The notes below the pieces were generated by a model. It was not told the DNA's origin, made no database searches, and saw nothing but the letters and a program-made list of their open reading frames with translations. From Purpureocillium takamizusanense (Eukaryota; Ascomycota; Sordariomycetes; Hypocreales; Ophiocordycipitaceae), in the NCBI RefSeq assembly GCF_022605165.1, contig NC_063071.1:1178001-1242000 (forward strand): 64,000 nt of DNA, given 5' to 3'. This document shows, one piece after another, positions 49,601 through 60,500 of this stretch. A program made the translations under genes and the position numbers. Position 1 is the stretch's first letter. Each line of letters opens with the position of its first letter.

Positions 49601-52437
49601 CCCAGTTTGCCAAGAATCCTCATGGTTGTGTGAGCGTGGAAGTGACTATAAGGATGCGGCTTGAGATGGTTGAAGAGTGCGGTCATAAGCTCATCGATGA
49701 CAGGCGCCATAATGGGATCCAGATAATCCGCCGTCAGGTTGTCCACGCACAGCTCCAAGGTCCGCAAACCCTGACCGACGAGCTCCGTGCCAGCCCGCAG
49801 GGCGACGACAAGGGGTCGCATGAGAAAACTCAGGTGAGGAAGCAGATGGCTGAGCCGGGCAGGCACCGTCAAGCATAGCTCGACGTACAGGTCCCGTTCG
49901 GAAGGCTTCCTCGCGGCCATAAGCAAGTTGTTGAGGACGCCGAGCAACATCTCCAGCAACGGCAGGATTTGCTTATAGAGCTGCTCGAACTTGCCACCAC
50001 CAATGCTTCTGAACAAACTACGTAGCAGAAGGAAGTAGTTGATGGGCTCCTCGGCCTTTGTCGACAGCTCGATAGACTTGGTCACGATACTGACGACGTG
50101 AGGGAGCAGGACCTGCTCGTTCTGTCCGGCAAACAGGGTGACGGCCATGAACGCCAGCTTGAAAAGCCGCAACAAGATCGACGACTTCTTGACATCCGCC
50201 GATCCGACCTGGTCGATGCGCTCCATGAGAAACTGCAAGAGCATGCCGCAAAAGCTAGGTGAGGTCGCCTCGCTTGCAAGAAAAAATTGGGGTATATGTA
50301 AAAGCGCCGTGTGCTCAAAGATCATGTCGTAAAGTCGTGGAATCTCCTGCTGAAACACCTCATGAAATGTTGCAGGGTCAATGCAGTGGAAGACTGTGGC
50401 AAACGTCTCCAGCAAATCCTTCTCCTCTTTACTGCTAGAGACCATGTAAAAGTTTGCCATGTACTCCACAGGTGACATGTACTGAGACTCGGTGGCAGGC
50501 TTCTCGATCTCATAATACCGAAAAACGTAGGCTCCCTCCCGAAACAGTTTGATGATGACATTGACCTCTTCGGCTGTGAAGCCGTAGGAGACATCCTGCC
50601 AATGAGAGGGTGCAATCTGTGGGTCAATCGGCGTACCGATATTGCAAGTCCTCAGCTGATAGAAGGTGTTCTTGAGACCGTTCATCAAGTTGCGGAACAG
50701 GAATTTGTTGTCCACCACAGGGTCGGCGCCTCGGTCACGCGGGTTAGAGATCTTGATGGGCACAGCCGAAAATATGTCGGTCTCGTCCCAGTCCGGTCGG
50801 TTTTCCTTGTCCGCCAGATACGATTCTGTCGCGCCCGTGTATGCCTGTTGATGGTACTGCTTCGACAGCTTGACCGCGTTGGGGTATTGGCGGTTCATCG
50901 CAGCAAACTTGTCGCCGATGGCATTCAATATCATGATAAGATAGTGCCGAGCATCGACCTTGTTAGGCAGCTTCGCAATGCACTCTGCCATGTTCAACAG
51001 GAGCTTGGCGCTCATCGTCTGGAAGCTGGTACCAGGGAAGTTGTCTTGCAGATTCCGCGTGTACACCTCGACAGTCTTGCGGATCTGTTCCGGACTCAGA
51101 GAATCTCGTACGTGGTGAATGAGGTCCGCCAACATGCTATACGCCAAAGGCCGCATGGTTTCGTATACGGTCAACCCATCGCCAGTCAAGGTCCGTTCGT
51201 CTAACAGCTCGTCAATCTTCGGCAGGAAGATTTTCCTGAAATTGTAGTTGATGATATGTCGGATAGCGATGAGAAGCTCCTTTCGGGTGCCGGACTTCTC
51301 GCGAGGACAGTCCTTGAGCAGTCTCACGACCACATCTGGCAGCGTGGGCAAAAAGTCGTTCAAGTGCGCTGAGTACTGGCGCAGAAGATACGCCAAGAAA
51401 CTCATTGTCTTGACCTGCGCCGTGATAAACTCGCCGAACGCTGCCCTGTTCTTCACTGCGGGGCTGACACCGGTATGAATCTGCCCCTTTGCCGCGGCGT
51501 CGGCATGTGCTTGCTTCTGAGCACTCGCCTGAAGGAGCAGAACGTTCTTGATCAAGGGGACAAAGGCCTTGACATTTTGCGACACCGTATTTCGATAGAT
51601 CTGAAATATCGAGACAACAATGATGGGGCATTCAGACAGCACCTTAAACGACTGCATGCCTTTCAAAAGGGGCCGGTTTTGCTGCTGGGGATCGGCGCCC
51701 AGATCTGTGACCGACGCCACCGGTGAGCCTGGTCGCGGCGACTGAAAGTTGGTCTGGGTGCTGCCTGGTGTCGATGGGGCCCCAGATTGAGAGCCGGCGG
51801 CGGGCGGCGCATTGTCCAGCTGCTCACGCACGACCTTTTCCATCTGCTCGAACAGCTCCTGAATCAGGGAAAGGAACTGTTGAACCTTGCCTTGCAGGAC
51901 CTTGGGCTGGTGCCGCATGATGTCTGACGTGACTTTGACACACAAGGTCGCATTGTCCTCGTTGTCCGTCCGGACAAGTTGCATGAGCAAGTCGCATATC
52001 TCTTCGGCGAAAGGTTCGAAAGGCTCGGCGGGAGCAGGGGCGGTGGGGAGTCGGTGGAGGACCTCGAGAATGCAGTGCCGAAGTTTCTATTGCACATATG
52101 TTAGCAACGACTGAGAATGGGATAGGCTTAGTAGATGGACTTGCCTGCTCCGGGGAGTTGCTCTGAAAAATGCATGGTCCGCGCAAGATGTTGATGAAGA
52201 TGGGCATGAGCCGTTTGAGGAAAGGTGAATAGATCGGCCCACTAGTATAGTGATCCAGGCTGTCGCGTAAGGTTGTTGCGGCCTCGAGCTTCAGTCTGGT
52301 TTCTAGAGACCAACAGTGTCAGCTGGGTGACGGGCGGCACGAGGGCGAGCGACGACAGAGACAGTGGGTTGAGGGAGCCTACCTGTGTCTGCGGAACTAA
52401 GCCGTCTTACGACGTCGTCGATCGTGGTGCCCGACAT
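40672..52437 (-). CDS. TRA1: TRA1/TRRAP: PIKK-family pseudokinase scaffold of SAGA and NuA4
   Basis: Four exons: 52437-52383, 52302-52145, 52086-41419 and 41358-40672, giving 3,855 aa, close to the usual size. Tra1 is the activator-binding subunit shared by the SAGA and NuA4 histone acetyltransferase complexes in the nucleus. The N-terminus [20 protein letters not shown] with the joined [18 protein letters not shown] is characteristic. HEAT-type repeats and then a FAT region fill the middle. A kinase-like domain lies in the last 450 residues, and the FATC end is [15 protein letters not shown]. Disordered Ser/Pro/Thr inserts lie near residues 160-190 and at 42310-42560, and a basic SRKRKLE stretch near 46180 could be a nuclear signal. 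Intron 2 appears to be GC-AG (CAG|GCAAGT). The last intron is 60 nt and open, so an unspliced message stays in frame. Confidence 0.95.
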
Positions 52438-53468
52438 GACTGCATTATCGGCGTCCACCAGCCGCTACCATTCCTTCCATCCGTGGGCGGACCGGGGTTG
52501 AGCGGTTCAGCGTTGGGGGCGGGCGCCGGGATGTCGAGGCCGGCTGGCTTGGTGTATCGCGCGCAAGACTGTTGTGACAGGATGAGGAGTGAGCCGCGGG
52601 GAGAACGGTACGCAAGAGGATTCGGCGTGGTGTTGAGAAGTCTAGGAGCCGCGTCGCCTCAGAAGTATGAATGGAATAGTGCAGACTCGGAGATGGTGTG
52701 GTTGTCGCGTGTGTGTTTTGGCGGCGACGTCTGCGTGCGGCGTATGTGCTTGTCGGGCGTAGCTCCTCGACTGGCAAGTCGCGTTGAAAAATCACAGAAC
52801 CTCGAATCCGGGGGCCGTGGCCGCCAATTCCAACTGCGCTAGGAGCCGCGAGAATAAAATTCCGGCGCTAGCGGTTCTCACGCCCCCGTCGCTGGGAGTG
52901 CCCGTAGCGGTGCATCCGGCCTTACTTCTTATTGATAAAGCCGCCTATCTTATCGCCCCAAGGATCTCTAACCTCGTTCTGGCCTATGCACTTCGCAGCT
53001 GTGTGATGCATTGCTGACCATCGACGCTCGCATCCTTCGCGAGTGCCCAGCACGGCAGTGTACGCCCCCAAAGTAATATTGACCGCGCGTCATTGTATTA
53101 GTCAATATTGATGACCGCGCATTGGCTCGTCATCGCCATTTTCCATCTGTACGAAGTACGTGGCCAACGAGCAACGGCCCGTTGCCTTCTCGCTGGCCCC
53201 ACCATCGCCGCATCGAGCTGGAGCCTCACGGGTAGCACAGGCTGAGGAGTCAGTCATCTACTACATAAGCCTGCGCCCTCCGCACTTCTGAGCTGCTCTT
53301 TTTCGTTTTCGACAACTCCGAATCCGCCTATACCTACCTCTGCACCGTCTTCCCATCCAGTCGATAGAAAAGCACAGTGTCACGACCCGGCTGCGAGCGA
53401 TTTACTGCGGTGACCCTTTTATGCTCCTTTGCCTTCCTTGCATTACCAGACACAGAAGAATAAACAAG
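52438..53468. promoter_or_regulatory. Divergent promoter region between TRA1 and the AIG2-like gene
   Basis: 1.03 kb separate the two start codons. CT-rich tracts near 53290-53360 precede the rightward gene. No gene or specific site was recognised. Confidence 0.5.
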
Positions 53469-54151
53469 ATGAGTGGAGAACATACCGGTTTCTTCTACGG
53501 TACGTCAAACGACAAAGTCTCGGTGCATCATAGGTACAGCGTTGCTCACACACATGCACAGGGGTTTTGGTACGACCCAAGTCGAACGAGATGCGCCGTA
53601 ACGCTCACTCAGTGCGCATGGCTGACACGACGACAGATGGTCCCGGAGATTTTCTATAGCATATGCTATGGCACCAAGAACCCTCCCGAAGCGATCCGCA
53701 AGCTGCACACCTTTACCCCGGCCGTGCTTCATGACCATGGCCGTCATCGCGTCAAGTCCGCAGACTACCCTGCAGTGATTCCCGAGAAGGGTCACCGCGT
53801 AGACGGCATCTACGCCACTGGCTTGACCGACGCCAACCTAGAGAAGCTGGACTTTTTTGAGGGCTCGGAGTATGATCGCGTCACCGCCCAAGTCGAGGTT
53901 CAGGACGCTTCCAGCGGCAAGGAGACCGTGTATACGTCCAAGCCTGCCTCCGTTTATATTTTCCTCCGTACGGAGGTGGTGGAACAGCGCGAATGGGACT
54001 TTGAGGAGTTCTGCCGTGAAAAGATGAGACTTTGGACGAGGAATGGCTTCTCCTTCGAGGATGGCATGTATTTTCTATCTTCTATTGACGCATCCATGCT
54101 AACGTCCCTTGCGCAGTTGCCGAAGACTACGCCGTGAAGGCGGCCGCTTAA
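53469..54151 (+). CDS. AIG2/GGCT-like (gamma-glutamylcyclotransferase fold) protein
   Basis: Exons 53469-53499, 53562-53569 (8 nt) and 53637-54063, with a probable last exon 54117-54151, give about 166 aa. The small second exon completes the family start motif FFYGVLM, normally FFYGTLM, whose backbone shapes the substrate pocket. IPEKGHRVDGIYATGLTD follows, then LDFFEGSEYDRV with the acidic residue typical of the active site, and finally RREVVE-like and FEEFCREKM segments. Proteins of this fold open gamma-glutamyl or related amides; the substrate here is unknown. The final intron (54064-54116) has a GCTAAC branch site and CAG acceptor but needs a GC donor (G|GCATGT), giving the C-terminus DVAEDYAVKAAA. 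Without it the frame ends at 54137. Confidence 0.8.
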
Positions 54152-57100
54152 ACGCTCCGAGGCCAGGCTCCGTGCACCCGGCAGTGTCGGCTCTGTTGCT
54201 GCCGCTAGCCAGCTGATCGGCACGGGCGCCGTTATTTCTGTCTGTCTGTTCTGTCTGTGCTTGACCACCATGCGAACAATCAACAGCCCGTTTGGCATTT
54301 GCCCCGGCGGGGCCGTCAGCGGGTATTTATAGCTATAGAAAGATGCGAAGTATAGAAACTGTTTTGCCTGCCAGCCATGAATAACCACTCGTATCGTGAA
54401 ACTTGATGATGGTGGGCAACTGCGGGCGTTCCGCGTGTAACCGGCCAGCCGGGTGGCGTGTGATTTTCCGGACAAGGCAGGGAAGTTTCTTGTCAGGCGG
54501 GGGTCAGGTCAATATATTGTCACTACGAAAAAAGCTTGTGGGGATTGTTCAGCAGCATCGGGAAGGTGGCTCAACAGGTTTACCGAGTGCAACTCGGACG
54601 GAAATTGGAGGAAAGCTCAACCATTAAGTTTGTCAATCTGCGTGAAGCACGCCATGTATAATTCGTACGTAGTCATGCCACAGGGGCATATACTAAGGGT
54701 ATGTATGCTAGTCGCCCACCCGAACCGTTCTTGGCAAAGACCTGGTCGGCCCAGCAGCTCGTGGAAACGTTGCAAAGGACCTGTGTGACTTGACACTGGG
54801 TAAGCGGCTGGGAGGCGACGAAACCATTACCTGTCAAATTACCTAAATCTTCATGCGCAGACGGGCTAATAACTGTCAGCGGGAGGATCCTTCATGCCCA
54901 CCTGAAGCCAAGACAGGTTGGCAGTCCCGTCATGACCGGAATACCAGACGAGTAGTTCAGACGAAGCGAACTGCGTGGGGAGAGACTGGGCAAATGGGGC
55001 CACGGGTCAAAAGGCTTGGGCTGCAATCCATGCAGGCGCAAAGCTCAAACAATAGTCCCCTCCTTTGTCTGGTACAGGCCCATTCGGCACTACCCTGCAG
55101 ATCATTCGACGAGCAAACCCCCGCCGGTGGTGGACAATCTGGTCGAGGGAGCATGGCCGTGAAGGAAGTGCCGACTCATGCATTTTGCAGACTGGCGGTT
55201 CGATCTGGTGGTTGACTCGCCTACCGCTCACTCGAGGCCAGTCACGATACCAGAGTGACGTGTTGGCGCGCCACACACACTAAGAAGCTGGCGGTTTGGA
55301 TAAGCGCCGCCGCCCAGGCACGGGAGCACAACGCACAAGCCATCCCGCGGGGTCAGGCAGAAGTTGAGAGCAGTTGTCAGGCCCCTCCCACAGGGCCATC
55401 CAATGAACTAACTGCCTTTGACGCGATTCACACAAAGGTTGCCATCCATGCCTGAGTCGAGGTTGTGAGCCGTGCGCACCCTCCTCCCACGCGTGGTGGT
55501 GGATAAGTCGGCCGAGGCGCGCGTCTGGCCTTCCAGCACCTCCATAGTGGTCGAGCGGTGTTGAGAATGAAGCACTCCGTACTGGCTCCTGATCTGTAAG
55601 AATGTATGTGCGTTCTTGTCCGGCCCGGCGAGCAAGGACGACGGTCGCAGAATGACCGCCACCAACATGACATTGAAGTTTCCCTACAGCGTCGTATCAC
55701 AGGCTGCTGCATCGTCTCGGGCGAAAAAGCGGCGGGACTACAGCGATTTGGGCGGGCGGTACGACGTTGTTGGTCGCTCTTTCCGCACTGTCGGGAGGTC
55801 CCCCTTGCGAATCGCCACGTTCGCCCACGTCGTCGTCAGGGGGAAGGAGTGGCCTCGATCGCGACCGCCCGCATCGGCGGTTACCAAATGCCAGGATGCT
55901 CGATACTCACGACGGGCTTCACGGCAGATTTTTCTTTCTTTACTTCTGCTTCCCGACACGTCGTCTCAGACTCACATGCCCGCAAACGCGCACCAGTTAA
56001 CACCACCCGTCGAAGCACTTGACAGACGACCGGCGTCACGCTGCAAGGGACCAGTCACGCTGGCAGCCACCAGCCAACCAGAAGGCTACCCAGCGAGGCT
56101 TGTCGGCCACACCTGCCGGTTGTGCCACTCAGCTCTCGCTTTTCGCCTTTCGCCTCTCACCTTCCCCCTTCAATGCTCACCCCGCCGAACCCCTCCGACT
56201 GCCACAGCCGGTGGCGCGCCGCTGAACACTCTGTGTGAAACTTGGCCCTGTTTCACCAAAGGGTTGCTAGCATCCGCCGCTGGCTGCTAAGGCTCCGCAC
56301 CAGAAACTGCCCGGAGGTGCAGTCTCAAGCCCCCCCCCCCCCACCGGCGAGTGGTGGCCTGGTCTGGATGGGCTGGCAGGCTGGGCGGCCCCCGCATCCC
56401 AGGGTACTGGTGGGCGAGCCCTGACATCTTGCCGCAATGGATCCCAAGAGGGGCTCCGATGCAGGGGAGCCTGTTCGCTCCGAGCTGGGCGACCTTCACA
56501 GCCCCTGCATTGGAATGCTAAGACGGTTGATCTTCCAGGATGCAGGATGGCAGGTTGAGCTTGGGCGCGCACATGAGTTGATGGGCAGCTACTAAATTTT
56601 GTTTCTTGCATTCAAGCGTCAGCGAGCACCGCCACGAAAGGGCGGCGATGACGGGGAGAAGCTTTCGTGCTGGAATTCACAGGAGGCCTCAGCGCGCACA
56701 ACGCCGGGGTTGCATGTTCGCCTCAGCCGGCGCGGAGCGAGACAGCCGGCATCGGTCTCCCATTTCCCGGAGGACAATGCCGCCGATGGCATGCACGCAT
56801 CCCGGCGCTCCGATCGATGTCGTCTGCTTTGTTCCAGATGTCTCGTCTTCAACAAGCAAATTCTGCATATCGTCAGACGAGATGACGGGAGGATGGCGGG
56901 TCAAGACCCAAGAACCTTGGCGTGAGGGGGCTTGGGGGGGTTCACCTTGGCCGTCCCACACGCCCACGATCCGTGGGTCAGGCAGGGTCCCGAAGTGTGA
57001 TGCATACTAGATGCAACCTTGGGCGCAAAGGCCACCACCTACGGCCGTCCGTCCGTCCCTTGTTTGCAGACTGCATAGCGCGCCCCTGATCCGCATCAGC

Positions 57101-58849
57101 CAGGTGCGCGGACACCGCAAGACTTGGAACCGTGGCGGCCAAAAGGTGCGTGATCGTCTGAGCACGGCATCGTTTCGGTTCGGGACTCAGAAGCGCGTGG
57201 GAAACGGACCGCCGACGCGAATTTGCAAAACAACTGACCACTAGGCTGCCTGGCTGTTGGTGTCTCCTGTCCAGTCCCTGGTTGGAGAGGTTGGAAGAGA
57301 GCCAGGAACCAGCCATCAATGGCTGGCATGTCTCGTGGAGCCTCGGTGACGTTGAGTGGATACGGGACGCTGACTGGATGGCTCCAAGAGCGACGGTCGT
57401 GCGTGGCGGCCGGGAGAGGCTCAGGGGCAGGGGTGTTGGTGCGTTCTCATTGGAGGCCGCATTTCCAACCTGTGTTCCTGATCTGGCACATCACGGACGA
57501 CAATGAGAGGACTCTTTGCCTTGAAGCGCAATGGCGTTGGGGCCATCGGCGGAATGCGGTTCTGCCTGCCCCTTGGCTGCCGCCCGTGGATTTCGCGTCC
57601 CCTGAAGCTCACCAGCCTGCGCGGTCCATGGGCCGCCAGCAGCCGGATATCCTAGGACGAGGGTCTGATGGACCTCGTTGCGACTTGCAGGGGCCTCTTC
57701 GACATCGTGTCTTCGTCCCGCTTCGTACTGACCCCCGGACCGCCCTGCACCACCAGCCCCGTCCCGGCATCCGCTCCGTCCGAAGCGAGAGCGCAGGCCT
57801 AGTCAGGGGGCGTGCACACTTTGTGGCTGCCACGGCTGTCTTTTGGACGGCTCGTGCCCACCTGTCCCACGAGGAGCCAGGCAAGGCCTTTTTGCGGCTC
57901 TGAAACCGGCGCACCAGCCTATCACGGGACCCATCCGGGCGTCCTCCCTTCAACATCGTGGACCCCCTAGCCGGTCCACCGGGCTTCGAAACGCCCACAG
58001 CTCTGCCCCGTGCGGTGGCCTTCACTGGCTACAGTCATCCCCATCTCCATCCATCATGATCAGGTCCGACGACGAGATAAATGTATTGGTGCCGGCCCCT
58101 GCTCGACGGGATGCAAATCCCACCCACCATCTCGTCGTTGCTCTCGTAGCACTCCCAGCTCCCTGTCCAATAACCGCGTATGCATGACTGGCATCTGGAG
58201 CCTAGCCCGTCCGCCTCTTCTTCCTCTTGTTCAACTTGCTTCTTCTGCGCTAGCCTCGTCCAACGATCGACCGGGTTGGGTGAGACCTGCTTTCAGGAGC
58301 ACGCGAGAGCTCTGTATAAGACGCTCGCCCTCCTTCTCATCTCTCGTCTTCTTCTTGCTCTTCAGACAGCTTTTTTCGTCTTCCGTCCTTTCCTTTCACC
58401 AAACGGTGGTTTGTCGTCGAGACGACTTTCATTCCCTTTCTTGTTCGCAAGGCTAGTCCTTGTTTTGCTTTAGACTCTCCTTTCAAGAGAAACCGTACTG
58501 CACGTCTTGGTGACAACCGCAGCGGCATTCATCTGTAAGCTTTCTCCTCCACGAACATATCTTGTGCCGTCCATGGTCGAGGTTCTGTTCACTGCATGCG
58601 TTCAACATGAACGCCCGTTGATTCAGTGTGAAGGAGCGTCCTTTTGGAAGGCGTGTCATGGACGGCAAAACAGGAGTATAAGAAGCTAACTTGGTCGATG
58701 TTAGATCCAGTGCTTATAGCTTCAAAGCTCCAACTTCAACGACTTGTCTCGACGACACCGATCTCAACAATTCTCGGAATCTTTCGGCTGGTTCGTTAAG
58801 ATTCTCGACACCACAACGTTCCGAATCCCCAATACGCTTGAACAACAAA
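54152..58849. other. Gene-poor region, 4.7 kb, upstream of the LPMO gene
   Basis: I find no gene here. Many open frames occur on both strands, but none shows family motifs or intron structure. A C tract lies near 56330-56341. The right end is the LPMO promoter and leader: TATAAG at 58315-58320, followed by long CT-rich tracts to about 58460 that suggest transcription starts there, leaving a leader of about 400-500 nt. Confidence 0.5.
58698..58799 (+). other. Upstream open reading frame in the LPMO leader
   Basis: An ATG at 58698 opens a 33-codon frame that stops at 58797-58799, 50 nt before the LPMO start. Another upstream ATG frame runs from 58573 to about 58690. If the leader begins near 58,330 and is not spliced, both would be met first by scanning ribosomes. 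Confidence 0.4.
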
Positions 58850-60022
58850 ATGTTCGCCAAGAACTTTGTCCTCAGCGGTCTCGCTGCCCTCGGAAGCGCC
58901 CACGTCCTCCTGAGCAACCCAGTCCCGTACGGCAGATCGGACCTTAAAAACTTCCCGCTGAATTTAGATGGCAGTAACTTCCCTTGCCAACAACGCCCCA
59001 CTGCCTACGACGCGCAAGGGGCCAGCAATGTCTATGCTCAAGGTAGTCAACAACAGCTGTCTTTCGTTGGCAGCGCTGTTCATGGTGGGGGCTCTTGTCA
59101 GATCTCGGTCACTACCGACCTGCAGCCCACCAAAGACTCCAAGTGGAAGGTGATTCACTCAATCATCGGCGGCTGCCCTGCTCGGGATATGGGCGGAAAC
59201 TACGATGCAAACGACGCCAAGTTTATAAACCCCAACAAGTACAGCTATACCATCCCCAAGGAGTTGGCTGCAGGCAACTATACCCTGGCCTGGACCTGGT
59301 TCAACAAAGTGGGCAACCGCGAAATGTACATGAACTGTGCTCCATTGACGGTCACTGGTTCCGGTGGCTCAAGCAACTTTATGAACACTCTACCCGACAT
59401 GTACAAAGCCAACATCTACGGAGAGGATGGCTGCCGCACCCCGAATAACGAGAACTTCCCGTATCCCAATCCGGGCAAGAATGTCGTGTATGAGAACAAG
59501 GTTACCCCGACGGTCACTTTGGCAGCGACCGATCCATGCATCCCCGTCAACGGCGGCGGCGGTCCTCCTGCCCCTTACCCTCCGCCAGCTCAAACTCAGG
59601 TCCCAAGCAGTGCCCCTCGGCCTACAAATGTCAACAACCCTGTTCAGCCGCCGCCCCCGTCTGGAACCAAGCCCGGAGGCGTTTACATCACTGTTTCGTC
59701 GGGGCAGCCTGCTGCTACTTCTGCACCCCCGGTCGCCTCCCAGCCTGCGGCTCCGTCGTCGGTGGCTCCCGCTCCTGGCGCCGGCAACCCAGGCGGCAGC
59801 AGTCCCGCGGGCGGCCACCCTCAGGGCACTGCCTGCAGCACCGAGGGTACATGGAACTGCGTGGGGGGAACCTCTTTCCAGCGTTGTGCTAGCGGCGCCT
59901 GGTCATCCCTTCAGCCTATGGGGGCTGGCATGCAGTGCACGGCTGGCGAGTCGAGCAACCTCGAGGCGAAGACGAAGGTGTCGAAACGCAACCTGCGCCG
60001 GGCTCGTCGATTTGCGGCGTAA
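58850..60022 (+). CDS. AA11-like chitin-active lytic polysaccharide monooxygenase with C-terminal X278-like module
   Basis: A single exon of 390 aa. The signal peptide is residues 1-17 (ending LGSA), and cleavage leaves His18 as the N-terminal residue, the first ligand of the copper histidine brace. The second is likely His78 in AVHGGGSCQ. The catalytic domain (LSNPVPYGRSDL, IIGGCPARDMGGNYDAND, GNYTLAWTWFN, EMYMNCAPL) runs to about residue 235. A Pro/Ser/Thr-rich linker follows, then a cysteine-rich module at about 325-364 (CSTEGTWNC, FQRCASGAW), like the X278 chitin-binding module found on AA11 enzymes. These secreted enzymes oxidatively cleave chitin and take part in wall remodelling or prey and host breakdown. 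The protein ends in a basic tail (KRNLRRARR) that could be processed. The start at 58850 is the only ATG that yields a signal peptide. Confidence 0.88.
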   Translation: MFAKNFVLSGLAALGSAHVLLSNPVPYGRSDLKNFPLNLDGSNFPCQQRPTAYDAQGASNVYAQGSQQQLSFVGSAVHGGGSCQISVTTDLQPTKDSKWKVIHSIIGGCPARDMGGNYDANDAKFINPNKYSYTIPKELAAGNYTLAWTWFNKVGNREMYMNCAPLTVTGSGGSSNFMNTLPDMYKANIYGEDGCRTPNNENFPYPNPGKNVVYENKVTPTVTLAATDPCIPVNGGGGPPAPYPPPAQTQVPSSAPRPTNVNNPVQPPPPSGTKPGGVYITVSSGQPAATSAPPVASQPAAPSSVAPAPGAGNPGGSSPAGGHPQGTACSTEGTWNCVGGTSFQRCASGAWSSLQPMGAGMQCTAGESSNLEAKTKVSKRNLRRARRFAA

Positions 60023-60500
60023 AACACGCTCTGATCCTGTGCCATCGGTGTTGGGTTGCGGAGGCTCACAGCCATGACTTGCGGTCATCAGGGGCTTGGG
60101 AAGCGTGATTGTGGTTCTGTCTCGTCGACATGGCTGTTTACTGTGTTGATGGTGAAAACTTTTCGTTCTGGCTGTACATTCTTTCGTTGGCGACACTCAC
60201 TTCGGCTGGTATCTGCTGGGAGTTGGCGTGGTTGTACAATACATCTTCATCTTAGCACTACATGTCGCCATTAGCGCATGGAACATCCATCGTCCTCAAA
60301 AAGAGTGATAGCCCACTTGCCAGTGACTCGATGATATCGTTTCTTGCCCTGAACCCAGTCAATCTGTCACGAAGTGTAGCTTTGAACATGAATCGTCTTG
60401 GACACCTTTGCAAGTTCTCATATGGATTGATGACGCCGTGCATCAAGCCTGTGGCCCATCATAGCGTACGCACGAAGTCATTGCAGGAACGAAACTCGCA
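60023..60500. other. Convergent 3' intergenic region
   Basis: 478 bp between the 3' ends of the LPMO and DUF3433 genes. No gene or repeat was seen. Confidence 0.5.

Noticed and set aside
54152..58690. Numerous 60-150 codon frames on both strands
   Set aside because: No motifs, introns or family similarity; consistent with random frames in GC-rich intergenic DNA.
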